NCBI RefSeq assembly: GCF_004349055.1
Contig: NZ_SMKX01000046.1
Coordinates: forward strand, 1-52,954
DNA length: 52,954 bases
From: Kribbella antibiotica
GTDB lineage: Bacteria; Actinomycetota; Actinomycetes; Propionibacteriales; Kribbellaceae
Reading direction: 5' to 3'
Shown: positions 1-7,848 of the stretch, piece after piece
Layout of the letters: the number at the start of each line of letters is the position of its first letter
Position numbering within the stretch: position 1 is the first letter of the stretch
Notes under the pieces: generated by a model
Databases searched by the model: none
Told to the model about the DNA's origin: nothing
What the model saw: only the letters and a program-made list of their open reading frames with translations
Translations under genes and position numbers: made by a program

Positions 1-24
1 GCGCGGGGATGAGGGGAAATGGTG

Positions 25-105
25 TGCCCGGGACGGGATTCGAACCCGTACGCCTTTCGGCTGCGAGGTTTAAGCTCGCTGCGTCTGCCGTTCCGCCACC
101 CGGGC
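25..105 (-). tRNA. tRNA-Leu (anticodon UAA), bldA-type
   Basis: On the minus strand this 81-nt stretch folds as a class II tRNA. The acceptor stem pairs GCCCGGG with CCCGGGC and has discriminator A. There is a D-arm, an anticodon stem GCGAG/CTCGC around the loop CTTAAAC, a long variable arm, and a T-arm ACGGG-TTCGAAT-CCCGT. The anticodon is TAA, so it reads the rare UUA leucine codon. In Streptomyces the tRNA with this specificity is BldA, which gates development and specialised metabolism. CCA is not encoded. It lies only 16 nt after the peptide deformylase stop on the same strand with no hairpin between, so co-transcription is likely. Confidence 0.96.
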
Positions 106-121
106 GCGGGTCGAGGGTACG

Positions 122-688
122 TTATTTGTAGACCTTGCGGGGGTGTACGGCGTGCGCTCCGGCGACTCGGTCGAGGAAGAGTTTGCCGGCGCAGTGGTCG
201 ATCTCGTGCTGGAGGGCGCGGGCTTCGAAGGCGTCGGTGGTGATGGTGACCTCGGCGCCGGTGCCTGGGAGCAGACCGGTGACGGTCAGGCGGGTGGCGC
301 GTTTGACGTCGCCGGTGAAGTCGGGGACGGACATGCAGCCTTCGCGGGCTTTTTCCTGGCGCGAGGATTCGACGACGACGGCGTTGCAGAGGACGAAGAC
401 GCCGTGGCAGGTGCGGGTTTTGGGGTGGCCGGTGACGTCCAGGGCGAACATTTGGGCGGAGATGCCGACCTGGGGGGCGGCCAGGCCGACGCAGCCGGGG
501 GAGACGCGCATGGTGGCGACGAGGTCGGCGGCCAGCGCGACCATGACCGGGTCCAGGGGGTCGACGAAAGCACCCACAGCGGAGAGGACCGGGTGCGGGG
601 CGCGGACGACGTCGAGGACCTCGCCGGCGTAGCCGAGTTGGGCGGGGCTCCAGGTGGCCAGGGTCTGGTTGAGGTGGGCGACGCTCAC
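122..688 (-). CDS. def: Peptide deformylase
   Basis: The protein has 188 residues and removes the N-formyl group from the initiator methionine of nascent proteins in the cytoplasm. All three family motifs are visible: GCVGLAAPQVG (residues about 65-75), EGCMSVPD (about 117-124, with the metal-binding Cys) and QHEIDHCAGKLFLDR (about 160-174, with the HExxH metal site). Length is normal for an actinobacterial enzyme. The start is a GTG whose last two bases begin the TGA stop of the upstream ACT-domain gene (GTGA overlap), so translational coupling is likely. tRNA-Leu(UAA) follows 16 nt downstream on the same strand. The GTG is chosen because of this coupling; the next methionine would remove N-terminal sequence. 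Confidence 0.96.
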   Translation of the reverse strand: MSVAHLNQTLATWSPAQLGYAGEVLDVVRAPHPVLSAVGAFVDPLDPVMVALAADLVATMRVSPGCVGLAAPQVGISAQMFALDVTGHPKTRTCHGVFVLCNAVVVESSRQEKAREGCMSVPDFTGDVKRATRLTVTGLLPGTGAEVTITTDAFEARALQHEIDHCAGKLFLDRVAGAHAVHPRKVYK

Positions 689-1191
689 AGGTCGTCGCTC
701 TCCGCCGGGCTCAGGGTGACGCCGACACCGAGCTCTTCGGCGGTGATCTCGAGAGTGCGGTCGAGGGTTTCGAGGTCGGCGGTGAGTGGGAGCTCGACCT
801 CGGCGGTCAGGACGTAGAGGTCGCCGCTCAGGCGGGTGGCCAGGTCGGTGATCGTGCCACCGGAGGCGGCAACGAGGCGGGTGACGGCGGCGACGATGCC
901 GGGGCGGTCGGCACCGTGGACGCTCAGCAGGTACGACGGCCCGATCGCGGCGTGCTCGTTCTCCGGGCCCATGGCGCGGACCGTGATGACCAGGTCACCG
1001 CGGAGCGGCTCCAGCGCGGTGTTGACCTCGGACAGGGAGCCGGAGCAGACGATCATCATCGCGAAATGGCCGCGCAGGAGCGTCATCGTGGAGTCTTCGA
1101 GGTTGACTCCGGTGCCGGCCAGGGCCTCGGTGACGTCCGCGATGATGCCCGGGCGATCCGGGCCGATGACGGTGACTGCGAGCTGGGTCAT
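685..1191 (-). CDS. Tandem ACT-domain protein, GcvR-like
   Basis: This 168-residue protein consists of two ACT domains. The first begins TVIGPDRPGIIADVTEALA (about residues 7-25) and the second LSVHGADRPGIVAAVTRLV (about 88-106). Both carry the DRPGI signature found at ligand-binding ACT interfaces. The architecture matches the glycine-cleavage-repressor-like (GcvR) family of small amino-acid-sensing regulators. No DNA-binding domain is present, so any control would act through protein partners. It is the first gene of an apparent unit with def and tRNA-Leu. A TAAGTT box sits 6 nt before the ATG and no Shine-Dalgarno sequence is seen, suggesting a leaderless message. The sensed amino acid cannot be told from sequence. 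Confidence 0.87.
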   Translation of the reverse strand: MTQLAVTVIGPDRPGIIADVTEALAGTGVNLEDSTMTLLRGHFAMMIVCSGSLSEVNTALEPLRGDLVITVRAMGPENEHAAIGPSYLLSVHGADRPGIVAAVTRLVAASGGTITDLATRLSGDLYVLTAEVELPLTADLETLDRTLEITAEELGVGVTLSPAESDDL

Positions 1192-1197
1192 GCCGGG

Positions 1198-1203
1198 AAC
1201 TTA
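1198..1203 (-). promoter_or_regulatory. -10 box of a leaderless promoter (ACT gene)
   Basis: TAAGTT on the minus strand ends exactly 6 nt before the ATG at 1191, so transcription would start at or near the A of the start codon. No Shine-Dalgarno motif lies between. This supports the 1191 start. Confidence 0.55.
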
Positions 1204-1282
1204 CCGTCAACCAAAGGACGAGATCACACCGACTTCGGTATCCGGACAGCCCAGAACTGCCTCGAGGGCGAATCGGCGCCGC

Positions 1283-1288
1283 TACATT
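1283..1288 (+). promoter_or_regulatory. -10 box of a leaderless promoter (histidine kinase)
   Basis: TACATT ends 6 nt before the ATG at 1295 and no ribosome-binding site is visible. This arrangement favours 1295 over upstream in-frame starts, which would run into the divergent ACT gene. Confidence 0.55.
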
Positions 1289-1294
1289 CAACCC

Positions 1295-2413
1295 ATGGAC
1301 ACGCCCGTACGACGCAACCTGCGCGACTGGTGTGTCGACGCTGTCGTGTTCCTGTTCGCGCTCGCCTTCGGCCTGGCCGTCTTCTCGGACACTCTGGCGA
1401 CGATGGACGCGGACTGGAAGGTCGTGCTGGACCTGGTCTCGGGCCTGGCTCTGTGCCTGACGCTCTGGTGGCGGCGCCGCTGGCCGGTGCAGCTGGCCCT
1501 CGCGGCCGCGGTGATCTCGATCTTCTCCGAGACCGCCAGCGGCTCGACGCTCGTACTGGTCCTGTCTGTCGCGGTCTACCGCCCGCTGCGGACCACCCTG
1601 ATCGTGTTCGCCGCCAACTCGATCTCCCTCGCCGCTTACCTCCAGGTCAAACAGCAGGAGGAACCGGCCGCGCTGGCCATCGCCGCCGTCTCGCTCTACA
1701 CCGCCGTCGCCGGCTGGGGCCTCTACATCCGCTCCCGTCGCCAACTCCTCCAGACGCTGCGAGACCGCGCTGACCGTGCCGAGACAGTGGCCCGCCTGCA
1801 GGCCGAGCAGGGCCAACTCCGGGCCCGAGAAGAGATTGCCCGCGAGATGCACGACGTACTGGGTCATCGCCTCTCCCTGCTCAGCGTGCACGCCGGAGCC
1901 CTCGCCTACCGCGGAGAGGATGCGACGCCTAAAGAGGTAGCCGAGGCGTCCGAGGTGATTCGAGCCAGCGCCCATCAGGCACTCCAGGACCTCCGCGAGG
2001 TGATCGGCGTGCTGCGCGCCCCGGTCGGCGAGCTGCCCCAACCCACGTTCGCGGACCTGCCCGCCCTGGTCGAGGCATCCCAGGCAGCCGGCGTTCACGT
2101 CGAGCTCCAGCAGGACATCAACGGCACCCTCCCCGACCACATCGGCCGTACGGCGTACCGGATCGTCCAGGAAGGCTTGACCAACGCGATGAAACACGCG
2201 CCGGGGGAGCGTGTCGCCATCAGCGTGGTCGGTGCCCCAGGCAACGGACTCGAGCTTGAGGTCAGCAACCCGGCCCCCGATGTTCGCCGTGGCGAGGGGC
2301 AAGGACTCAAAGGCCTGAAGGAGCGCGCAGCCCTGGTGGACGGCCGGCTCGAACACGGCCGCACCCCCGACGGCGACTTCCGCCTTTCCGCCTGGCTACC
2401 GTGGCCGTCATGA
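1295..2413 (+). CDS. Sensor histidine kinase, DesK/NarL-partner type
   Basis: The kinase has 372 residues. Residues about 12-150 hold five hydrophobic segments forming a membrane sensor module, followed by a coiled-coil-like stretch rich in Arg, Glu and Gln (about 150-175). The HisKA_3 dimerisation motif REEIAREMHDVLGHRLSLLSVH follows, with His186 as the phospho-acceptor. The ATPase domain has an N-box (GLTNAMKHAP) and a G-box region (GEGQGLKGLKERA). It should autophosphorylate and pass the phosphate to the response regulator encoded next. The two genes overlap by ATGA, so they are co-translated. The sequence can be read open further upstream in frame, but the leaderless-type promoter at 1283-1288 and the divergent neighbour argue for this ATG. 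The stimulus is unknown. Confidence 0.92.
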   Translation: MDTPVRRNLRDWCVDAVVFLFALAFGLAVFSDTLATMDADWKVVLDLVSGLALCLTLWWRRRWPVQLALAAAVISIFSETASGSTLVLVLSVAVYRPLRTTLIVFAANSISLAAYLQVKQQEEPAALAIAAVSLYTAVAGWGLYIRSRRQLLQTLRDRADRAETVARLQAEQGQLRAREEIAREMHDVLGHRLSLLSVHAGALAYRGEDATPKEVAEASEVIRASAHQALQDLREVIGVLRAPVGELPQPTFADLPALVEASQAAGVHVELQQDINGTLPDHIGRTAYRIVQEGLTNAMKHAPGERVAISVVGAPGNGLELEVSNPAPDVRRGEGQGLKGLKERAALVDGRLEHGRTPDGDFRLSAWLPWPS

Positions 2414-3066
2414 TCCGGGTACTCATCGTCGACGACGATCCGCTGTTGCGCGCCGGCCTCAAGCTCATGCTGGGCGGTGCGCCGGATATCCGCGTGGTCG
2501 GCGAGGCCGGTGACGGCACCGGAATCACCGGCCTGATCGAGCGGCTCGTCCCAGACGTCGTACTGATGGATATCCGGATGCCGAACACCGACGGCCTGAC
2601 CGCCACCGAGACGGTACGACGCAAGCCGGGCGCCCCCGAGATCATCATCCTGACCACGTTCGACGCCGACGAACATGTCCTGCGCGCCCTTCGAGCCGGA
2701 GCCGCCGGATTCGTCCTGAAGGACACCCCACCGGCCGAGATCGTCGAGTCCGTACGGCGGGTGGCGGGCGGCCAGCCGGTGTTGTCGCCGACCGTCACCA
2801 AGCGCTTGATCACTCGAGTCGCGGCGTCCGGGCAGGACCAGCGCAAGGCCAAGGCCGTGCACCGCCTGGCCGACCTCAACGAGCGCGAACGCGAGATCGC
2901 GGTCGCCGTCGGCGAAGGAAAGTCCAACGCGGAGATCAGCGCGACCCTCTACCTGAGCGTCCCGACAGTCAAGACCCACGTCTCCCGGATTCTCACCAAA
3001 CTCGATCTGAACAACCGTGTCCAGATCGCTCTGCTCGTCCACGACGCCGACCTGCTGCACGAGTAG
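2410..3066 (+). CDS. LuxR/NarL-family response regulator
   Basis: This 218-residue regulator has an N-terminal receiver with the acidic pocket VDDD (about residues 7-10), the phospho-accepting Asp54 in LMDIRMP, and a conserved Lys in VLKDTPP near residue 105. The C-terminal LuxR-type helix-turn-helix spans about residues 155-210 (LNEREREIAVAVGEGKSNAEI, then VPTVKTHVSRILTKLDLNNR). It is the partner of the kinase upstream: its ATG overlaps the kinase TGA. An in-frame GTG three codons earlier is possible, but the ATG fits the overlap and the usual family N terminus (MIRVLIVDDD). Targets are not evident. A 12-bp palindrome lies just after the stop, before the GH92 gene. Confidence 0.94.
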   Translation: MIRVLIVDDDPLLRAGLKLMLGGAPDIRVVGEAGDGTGITGLIERLVPDVVLMDIRMPNTDGLTATETVRRKPGAPEIIILTTFDADEHVLRALRAGAAGFVLKDTPPAEIVESVRRVAGGQPVLSPTVTKRLITRVAASGQDQRKAKAVHRLADLNEREREIAVAVGEGKSNAEISATLYLSVPTVKTHVSRILTKLDLNNRVQIALLVHDADLLHE

Positions 3067-3067
3067 A

Positions 3068-3079
3068 TCTTGCGCAAGA
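3068..3079. promoter_or_regulatory. 12-bp palindrome upstream of GH92 gene
   Basis: TCTTGCGCAAGA is a perfect palindrome with no loop, so it looks like a protein-binding site rather than a hairpin. It is 64 bp before the GH92 start and directly after the response regulator stop. The regulator is unknown. Confidence 0.35.
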
Positions 3080-3143
3080 CACCTCCCGGCCACCTGTAGC
3101 TTCTATCGTTGGAACGTCCGTCCGCCCAACGGGAGGCTCTCCC

Positions 3144-5495
3144 ATGCGCTTGCTCGCAGCCGGTCTCACTCTTGCCCTGCTGGTCCCAGCAGTACCCGCC
3201 CAGGCGTCGTACGGGCAGCCGTCCTACGATCCGGCGGCGTCCGTCGATCCGCTGATCGGCTCGCTCCGCGACGGTACGACTTGGCCGGGTGCGGTCCGGC
3301 CGTTCGGGATGATCTCGTGGAGTCCGACGAGCACGCGCGGCGACCAGACCAGCACGGGCGCGGCCAACGGATACCAGTACGACGTCACGCGCGTCCGCGG
3401 TTTCAGCCTCACTCACCTGAGCGGCGCGGGCTGTAACCCCGGTGCCGCTGGTGACATCCCGATCCTCCCGTACGTCGGCACGGTCGACTCGTCCCCGACC
3501 GCAGACACGAAGGACGCGAAGTACGCGTCGAACTTCAGCCACGCGAACGAGAAGGCCGTCCCGGGCCGCTACACCGTGACCCTGGACTCCGGCGTGAAGA
3601 CCGACCTGGCCGTGACCACGCGAGCCGGTGTCGGCGAGTTCACCTTCCCGGCTGACCAGTCCGCGAACCTCCTCTTCCGTACGTCGAACTCCCTGAACGG
3701 CAGCGAGGATGCGGAGATCACCATCGACCCGAGTGGCCGGAAGGTGACCGGATCCGTGCTGACCGGCGCGTTCTGCGGCCGCCGGGCCAACGGTGGCGTG
3801 AACAACCGCAAGACCTACTACCGCCTCTACTTCACCGCGTCCTTCGACCAGCCGGTTGTTGCCAACGGCACCTGGAAGAACGGCGACCTGGCCGCGGGGA
3901 GCACACACACGACCGGCGGCGAGGGCTACGCAACCGGCGCCGACCGGGCCGGCCGTGGCTCGGGCGGCTATGTGACGTTCGCGCCCGGCGCCAAGGTGCG
4001 GATGCAGTTGGGCATCTCGTACGTGAGCCTGGCCGGCGCCGAGCAAAACCTACGCACCGAGGTACGGCGATCTGCGACGGTCGACCGAATTGCGGCGGAA
4101 GGGTACGCGGCCTGGCGGCGTGAGCTGCAGGCGATCGACGTCACCGGCGGGACCGACGCGCAGCGCACGACGTTCTACACCGCGCTCTACCACGTGCTGT
4201 TGCAGCCGAACATCTTCAACGACGTAGATGGCCGCTACCTCGGGTCCGACCTGAAGATCCACCGGCTCGCGCGCGGCCAGAAGGCGCAGTACGGAACGTT
4301 CTCCGGCTGGGATCAGTACCGCGCGCACATTCAGCTGCTCGCGTTGCTGAAGCCCGATGTAGCCGGTGACTTCGCGCAGTCGATGTATCAGTTTGCCCAG
4401 CAGAACAAGGGCGTTTGGGATCGCTGGCTGCACAACAACGGCCCGACGCACGTGATGACGGGCGATCCGGCGGCACCGACGCTGGCCACGTTCACCGCGA
4501 TGGGAGTGCGCAACTTCGACGTACGGGGTGCGTTTGAGTCGCTGGCTCGCCAGGCGCGGGTGCAGAACGCGGACGCCGAGAACGACGGTGGTTGCCTAGG
4601 GCAATGTACTGGTCAGCGACCAGCTCTCGACAACTACCTGGCCAAGCACTATGCCCCGCAAGATGCTTGTCACTGCTGGGGAGGCGCTGCGGAAACCCTT
4701 GAGAACTCTCTGGCCGACTACTCGCTGGCGCAGTGGGGTCAGCGGCTCGGTGCCGACGTCAACGATCTGAAGGATCGCGGTAGTTGGTGGAAGAACACCT
4801 TCGACCCGGCCGTTGGTTACCAGCGGGCCAAGCGCTCGGACGGAACTTGGGAGCCCGGCTTCGCTCCGTCCACGCAGACAGGATTCGCGCAGGGTTCCAG
4901 CGCGACGTACACGTGGATGGTCCCGCAGGACGTCACCGGCCTGGCGCAAGCCATGGACGGCAAGGCGGTTGAGCGGCTGGACGGGTTCTTCCACGACGAG
5001 CAGGGCAATTGGGCGGTCAAGGGCGGCAGCGCAGTCCGCTATGACCCGACCAACGAGCCCGGCCTGCACGCACCCTGGCTCTACAACGGCCTCGGCGTCC
5101 CGTGGAAAACTCAGGCGACGACGCGGGAAATCGTGGACACGGTCTACGGCACCGGCCCCGCCGGTCTGCCCGGCAACGACGACCTGGGCACGCTCTCGGC
5201 CTGGTACATCTTCGCCGCGATCGGCCTCTTCCCGCAGACCCCGGGCCGCGCCGAACTCCTCGTCGGCAGCCCGCTCTTCCCGAAAGTCGAGCTCCGCCGC
5301 AGCAACGGCGTACGGATCACTGTGAACGCGCCGGCCACCACAGACGCCAACCAGTACGTGCAGTCGGCGCAGCTGAATGGGCGGCCGCGAGCGGAGTCCT
5401 GGTTGCCGGAGAGCTTCACCACCCGCGGCGGCCGGCTCGACGTACAGCTAGGAACGGCACCCACTACCTGGGGCACGGCTCCAGTCGATCACTGA
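3144..5495 (+). CDS. Secreted GH92-family alpha-mannosidase
   Basis: The 783-residue product starts with a Sec signal peptide (MRLLAAGLTLALLVPAVPAQA, cleavage near residue 21). The mature part carries typical GH92 features: DPLIGSLRDG and RPFGMISWSP near the N terminus, the HLSGAGCN motif (about residue 92), and in the C-terminal catalytic half the segments TFSGWDQYRAHIQLL (about 384), GNDDLGTLSAWYIFAAIGLFP (about 675) and ELLVGSPLFPKVEL (about 705). GH92 enzymes are calcium-dependent exo-mannosidases acting mostly on alpha-1,2/1,3-mannosides of glycans and yeast mannan. Length is usual for the family. The ATG follows a GGGAGG-like Shine-Dalgarno sequence. It stands alone after the two-component pair, so control by that pair is possible but unproven. 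Confidence 0.92.
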   Translation: MRLLAAGLTLALLVPAVPAQASYGQPSYDPAASVDPLIGSLRDGTTWPGAVRPFGMISWSPTSTRGDQTSTGAANGYQYDVTRVRGFSLTHLSGAGCNPGAAGDIPILPYVGTVDSSPTADTKDAKYASNFSHANEKAVPGRYTVTLDSGVKTDLAVTTRAGVGEFTFPADQSANLLFRTSNSLNGSEDAEITIDPSGRKVTGSVLTGAFCGRRANGGVNNRKTYYRLYFTASFDQPVVANGTWKNGDLAAGSTHTTGGEGYATGADRAGRGSGGYVTFAPGAKVRMQLGISYVSLAGAEQNLRTEVRRSATVDRIAAEGYAAWRRELQAIDVTGGTDAQRTTFYTALYHVLLQPNIFNDVDGRYLGSDLKIHRLARGQKAQYGTFSGWDQYRAHIQLLALLKPDVAGDFAQSMYQFAQQNKGVWDRWLHNNGPTHVMTGDPAAPTLATFTAMGVRNFDVRGAFESLARQARVQNADAENDGGCLGQCTGQRPALDNYLAKHYAPQDACHCWGGAAETLENSLADYSLAQWGQRLGADVNDLKDRGSWWKNTFDPAVGYQRAKRSDGTWEPGFAPSTQTGFAQGSSATYTWMVPQDVTGLAQAMDGKAVERLDGFFHDEQGNWAVKGGSAVRYDPTNEPGLHAPWLYNGLGVPWKTQATTREIVDTVYGTGPAGLPGNDDLGTLSAWYIFAAIGLFPQTPGRAELLVGSPLFPKVELRRSNGVRITVNAPATTDANQYVQSAQLNGRPRAESWLPESFTTRGGRLDVQLGTAPTTWGTAPVDH

Positions 5496-5511
5496 TGACA
5501 CGGAGCCGGAA

Positions 5512-5517
5512 TATCCT
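5512..5517 (+). promoter_or_regulatory. -10 box of a leaderless promoter (GNAT gene)
   Basis: TATCCT ends 6 nt before the GTG at 5524 and no Shine-Dalgarno sequence lies between. It sits just after the GH92 stop and gives the GNAT gene its own promoter. Confidence 0.55.
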
Positions 5518-5523
5518 GCGCGC

Positions 5524-5952
5524 GTGACCAGCGACGACAAGACTCTGACCGTCGGCGAGCAGGACGCCGAGCTCGAGCAGCGCCTGAGCGACGAACTCGA
5601 CACCTTCAACTTCGTGGCAACCGGTGTAAGCGACCGCGGCTCATTCTCGGTCAAGGTGACCGACGAGGCCGGTGAGCTGGTCGGCGGGCTGGCCGCTTGG
5701 ACGTGGGGCGGCCTGTGCGGGATCGACATGGTCTGGATCCGTGAGGACAGCCGGAAGGACGGCTGGGGCAGCAAGGTGCTGCTGGCAGCCGAGGCAGAAG
5801 CGCAGCGGCGTGGTTGTGACCGGATCGCCGTGTCCTCGTTCACCTTCCAAGCACCGGGTTTCTACCAGCGGCACGGATACGTCGAGACCGGCCGGACCCT
5901 AGGGATCCCGGCCGGTCACGAGGACGTTCACATGTTCAAGTCCCTGGTTTAG
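5524..5952 (+). CDS. GNAT-family N-acetyltransferase
   Basis: The 142-residue protein has a GNAT fold signature. A central strand (GGLAAWTWGGLCGIDMVWIRE) leads into the acetyl-CoA loop region (SRKDGWGSKVLLAAEAEAQRRGC, about residues 75-97), then a C-terminal FQAPGFYQRHGYVETGR motif (about 107-123) usual in this family. It should transfer an acetyl group from acetyl-CoA to a small molecule or protein amine; the substrate is not evident. The start is a GTG set by a TATCCT box 6 nt upstream. Its TAG stop overlaps by 3 nt the TAA stop of the convergent ndh gene, leaving no room for a terminator. Confidence 0.87.
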   Translation: MTSDDKTLTVGEQDAELEQRLSDELDTFNFVATGVSDRGSFSVKVTDEAGELVGGLAAWTWGGLCGIDMVWIREDSRKDGWGSKVLLAAEAEAQRRGCDRIAVSSFTFQAPGFYQRHGYVETGRTLGIPAGHEDVHMFKSLV

Positions 5953-7256
5953 GACTGCGTTGCGCGGCGGAACTCCTCGCGGGGTGCCTGGAGGGTGCCC
6001 AGCGAGGTGACCTCGCGGCGGAAGAACAGCGCCAGCGTCCAGTCGAGGATGACGCGGGCCTTCCGGTTGAAGGTGGGGACGCGGCTGACGTGGTACGTGC
6101 GGTGCAGGAACCAGGCCGGCCAGCCCTTGATCTTGATGCCGAACAACTGGGCGACACCCTTGTGCAGGCCGAGGCTCGCCACCGAGCCGACGTACTTGTG
6201 CTCGTAGTCCTGCGGGGCCTTGCCGTCCACGGTGCGAAGGATGTTCGCGGCGATCTGGCGGGCCTGGCGGACGGCGTGCTGCGCGTTAGGTGCGCAGTAC
6301 GCGCCGTTGTCCGACGTGAGGTCCGGTACGGCGGCGTTGTCGCCGGCGGACCAGGCGTCGGTGACACCCTCGATCCGCAGGTTGGCCAGGCACTTGACGC
6401 GGCCCTTCTCGTCCAGCGGGAAGTCGGTCGCGGCCAGCGCCGGGTTCGCCTTCACACCGGCGGTCCAGACGATCGTGTCGGCGTCGAACTCCTCGCCGTC
6501 ACTCAGGACCACGCGGCCCTTCTCGCAGGACTCCAGCCGGGTCTCCAGCTTGATGTCCATGTTGCGCTTGCGGAGCTGGTCGACCGTGTACTTGCCCAGG
6601 TCGGGACCGACCTCGGGCAGAATCCGGTTGGTCGCCTCGACGAGCACCCAGCGCATGTCCTCGGGCTTGATGTTGTCGTAGTACCGGGTGGCGTAGCGGG
6701 CCATGTCCTCGAGCTCCGCGAACGCCTCGACCCCGGCGTATCCACCACCGACGAAGACGAAGGTCAGCGCCGACTTGCGCAGGGCGGGGTCAGGCTGCGA
6801 GCTCGCGACGTCCAGGCGATCCAGCACCTTGTTGCGCAGCGCGATCGCTTCTTCGACGTTCTTGAATCCGAGCGCCTCCTCGGCCAGCCCCGGGATCGGC
6901 AGCGTGCGCGCGATCGAACCGAGTGCGACCACGATCTGGTCGTAGGCCAACTCGTACTCCGGGCCCTCCTCGGGCATCACCTTCGCGACCTTGTCCGCGT
7001 GGTCGATCCCGACCACCCGACCGGTCACGATCCGGCAGCCCTTGAGGGTCTTGCGCAGCGGCACCACCACGTGCCGCGGCTCCACTGATCCAGCGGCCGC
7101 CTCCGGCAGGAACGGCTGGTAGGTCATCACCGATCGCGGGTCCACCACCGTGACCCGGATCTTGCCTTTCCGGGCCGCGCGACGCAGTCCGTACGCGGTG
7201 TACATCCCGACGTAACCGCCTCCGACGACGAGGATGTGCGGCACCTGGGCTGTCAT
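5949..7256 (-). CDS. ndh: Type II NADH dehydrogenase (NADH:quinone oxidoreductase)
   Basis: This 435-residue flavoprotein oxidises NADH and reduces menaquinone at the inner face of the membrane without pumping protons. The N-terminal FAD fold has LVVGGGYVGMYTAYGL (about residues 9-24). A second Rossmann motif for NADH, FVFVGGGYAGVEAFAEL, lies near residue 168. The segments TIVWTAGVKANP and WSAGDNAAVPD (about 290-330) form the family's third FAD-contact region. The C-terminal 50 residues are amphipathic (LHRTYHVSRVPTFNRKARVILDWTLALFFRR), as expected for monotopic membrane binding. The ATG at 7256 is preferred over the GTG 9 nt upstream because AGGGAG sits about 10 nt before the ATG but nearly touches the GTG. 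A Rex-like operator overlaps its promoter. Confidence 0.95.
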   Translation of the reverse strand: MTAQVPHILVVGGGYVGMYTAYGLRRAARKGKIRVTVVDPRSVMTYQPFLPEAAAGSVEPRHVVVPLRKTLKGCRIVTGRVVGIDHADKVAKVMPEEGPEYELAYDQIVVALGSIARTLPIPGLAEEALGFKNVEEAIALRNKVLDRLDVASSQPDPALRKSALTFVFVGGGYAGVEAFAELEDMARYATRYYDNIKPEDMRWVLVEATNRILPEVGPDLGKYTVDQLRKRNMDIKLETRLESCEKGRVVLSDGEEFDADTIVWTAGVKANPALAATDFPLDEKGRVKCLANLRIEGVTDAWSAGDNAAVPDLTSDNGAYCAPNAQHAVRQARQIAANILRTVDGKAPQDYEHKYVGSVASLGLHKGVAQLFGIKIKGWPAWFLHRTYHVSRVPTFNRKARVILDWTLALFFRREVTSLGTLQAPREEFRRATQS

Positions 7257-7302
7257 GCGATTCACTCTCCCTGAGTGTGGTTCACGACTTCATGTCTACT
7301 TC

Positions 7303-7331
7303 AGGTTATCCGTTCGTGAAAACTTTCACAA
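7303..7331 (-). promoter_or_regulatory. Predicted ndh promoter
   Basis: On the minus strand TTGTGA (7331-7326) and TAACCT (7308-7303) are separated by 17 nt and stand about 46 nt before the ndh ATG. They match four of six and three of six consensus -35/-10 positions, including the key T, A and T of the -10 box. Confidence 0.5.
7314..7331 (-). promoter_or_regulatory. Rex-type redox operator upstream of ndh
   Basis: TCGTGAAAACTTTCACAA matches the general Rex box TTGTGAAwwwwTTCACAA at 16 of 18 positions, with the inverted GTGAA/TTCAC halves intact. It covers the predicted -35 box and spacer of ndh. Rex is the NADH/NAD-sensing repressor that controls respiratory genes in actinomycetes, so NADH would relieve repression of its own dehydrogenase. 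Confidence 0.7.
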
Positions 7332-7339
7332 ACCCTCCT

Positions 7340-7385
7340 GGGAGTGATCTCACCCACCGGAATCCCTCGCGGGAGTGATCACCCA
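7340..7385. repeat. Two direct repeats, 31 bp apart, upstream of ndh
   Basis: GGGAGTGATCTCACCCA (7340-7356) and GGGAGTGATCACCCA (7371-7385) are near-identical direct repeats with start points 31 bp apart, about three helical turns. Each has a dyad around GATC, the second containing a perfect GTGATCAC. They are about 10-55 bp upstream of the Rex box and may bind an activator of ndh. Confidence 0.5.
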
Positions 7386-7459
7386 CGGCCCTATCGTGAC
7401 CCTGTTCCCCGCGTTCTCCGAGCTATCCGCCGGTCCGTCATCCAACCGCAAGACACGTG

Positions 7460-7834
7460 CTACTCAGTCGGCCCTTCAAGTGCCAGCCGATAGCCGCTGG
7501 GGGTCCGAAGGATCAGCCGCCGATACTTCCAGTCCGGCGCCGGCTCGTTGATCTCCAGTTCGAACTCCACCCCCGCCACCCGGCACCGTTCCGCCGCCGC
7601 GTCAACGTCGGACACGGCGATCTGCCAGGTGAGCACACTCGGCGGATCGTTCTCGCCGCTGGCCTGCTGGATTCCGAAGTGGATCGTCTCGGTGCCGAAC
7701 GCGATGAAGTCCGGATACTCGTCGCCCGCATAGATCACCGGCAGGCCGAGTCTCTCGTAGAACGCGCGCTCTGCAGCCAGATCGGAGACATTCAGCACCG
7801 GCGCCAATCGAGTGAACAACGGTTCGTCTGCCAT
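7460..7834 (-). CDS. VOC-family (glyoxalase/bleomycin-resistance fold) protein
   Basis: The 124-residue protein is a single VOC module pair: LAPVLNVSDLAAERAFYERLG (residues about 10-30) begins the first beta-alpha-beta-beta-beta unit and VLTWQIAVSDVDAAAERC (about 67-84) the second, ending LRTPSGYRLALEGP. Such proteins are small metal-dependent enzymes or ligand-binding proteins (glyoxalase, dioxygenase, antibiotic sequestration). A likely metal ligand is the Glu in the last strand; the second-position His is not obvious. The specific role is unknown. It diverges from the giant-protein operon, and its ATG lies 14 nt after a 100-nt stem-loop element that may be its 5' leader. No Shine-Dalgarno sequence is visible; CATACT stands 7 nt before the ATG. 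Confidence 0.85.
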   Translation of the reverse strand: MADEPLFTRLAPVLNVSDLAAERAFYERLGLPVIYAGDEYPDFIAFGTETIHFGIQQASGENDPPSVLTWQIAVSDVDAAAERCRVAGVEFELEINEPAPDWKYRRLILRTPSGYRLALEGPTE

Positions 7835-7848
7835 GAAAAGCAGTATGC

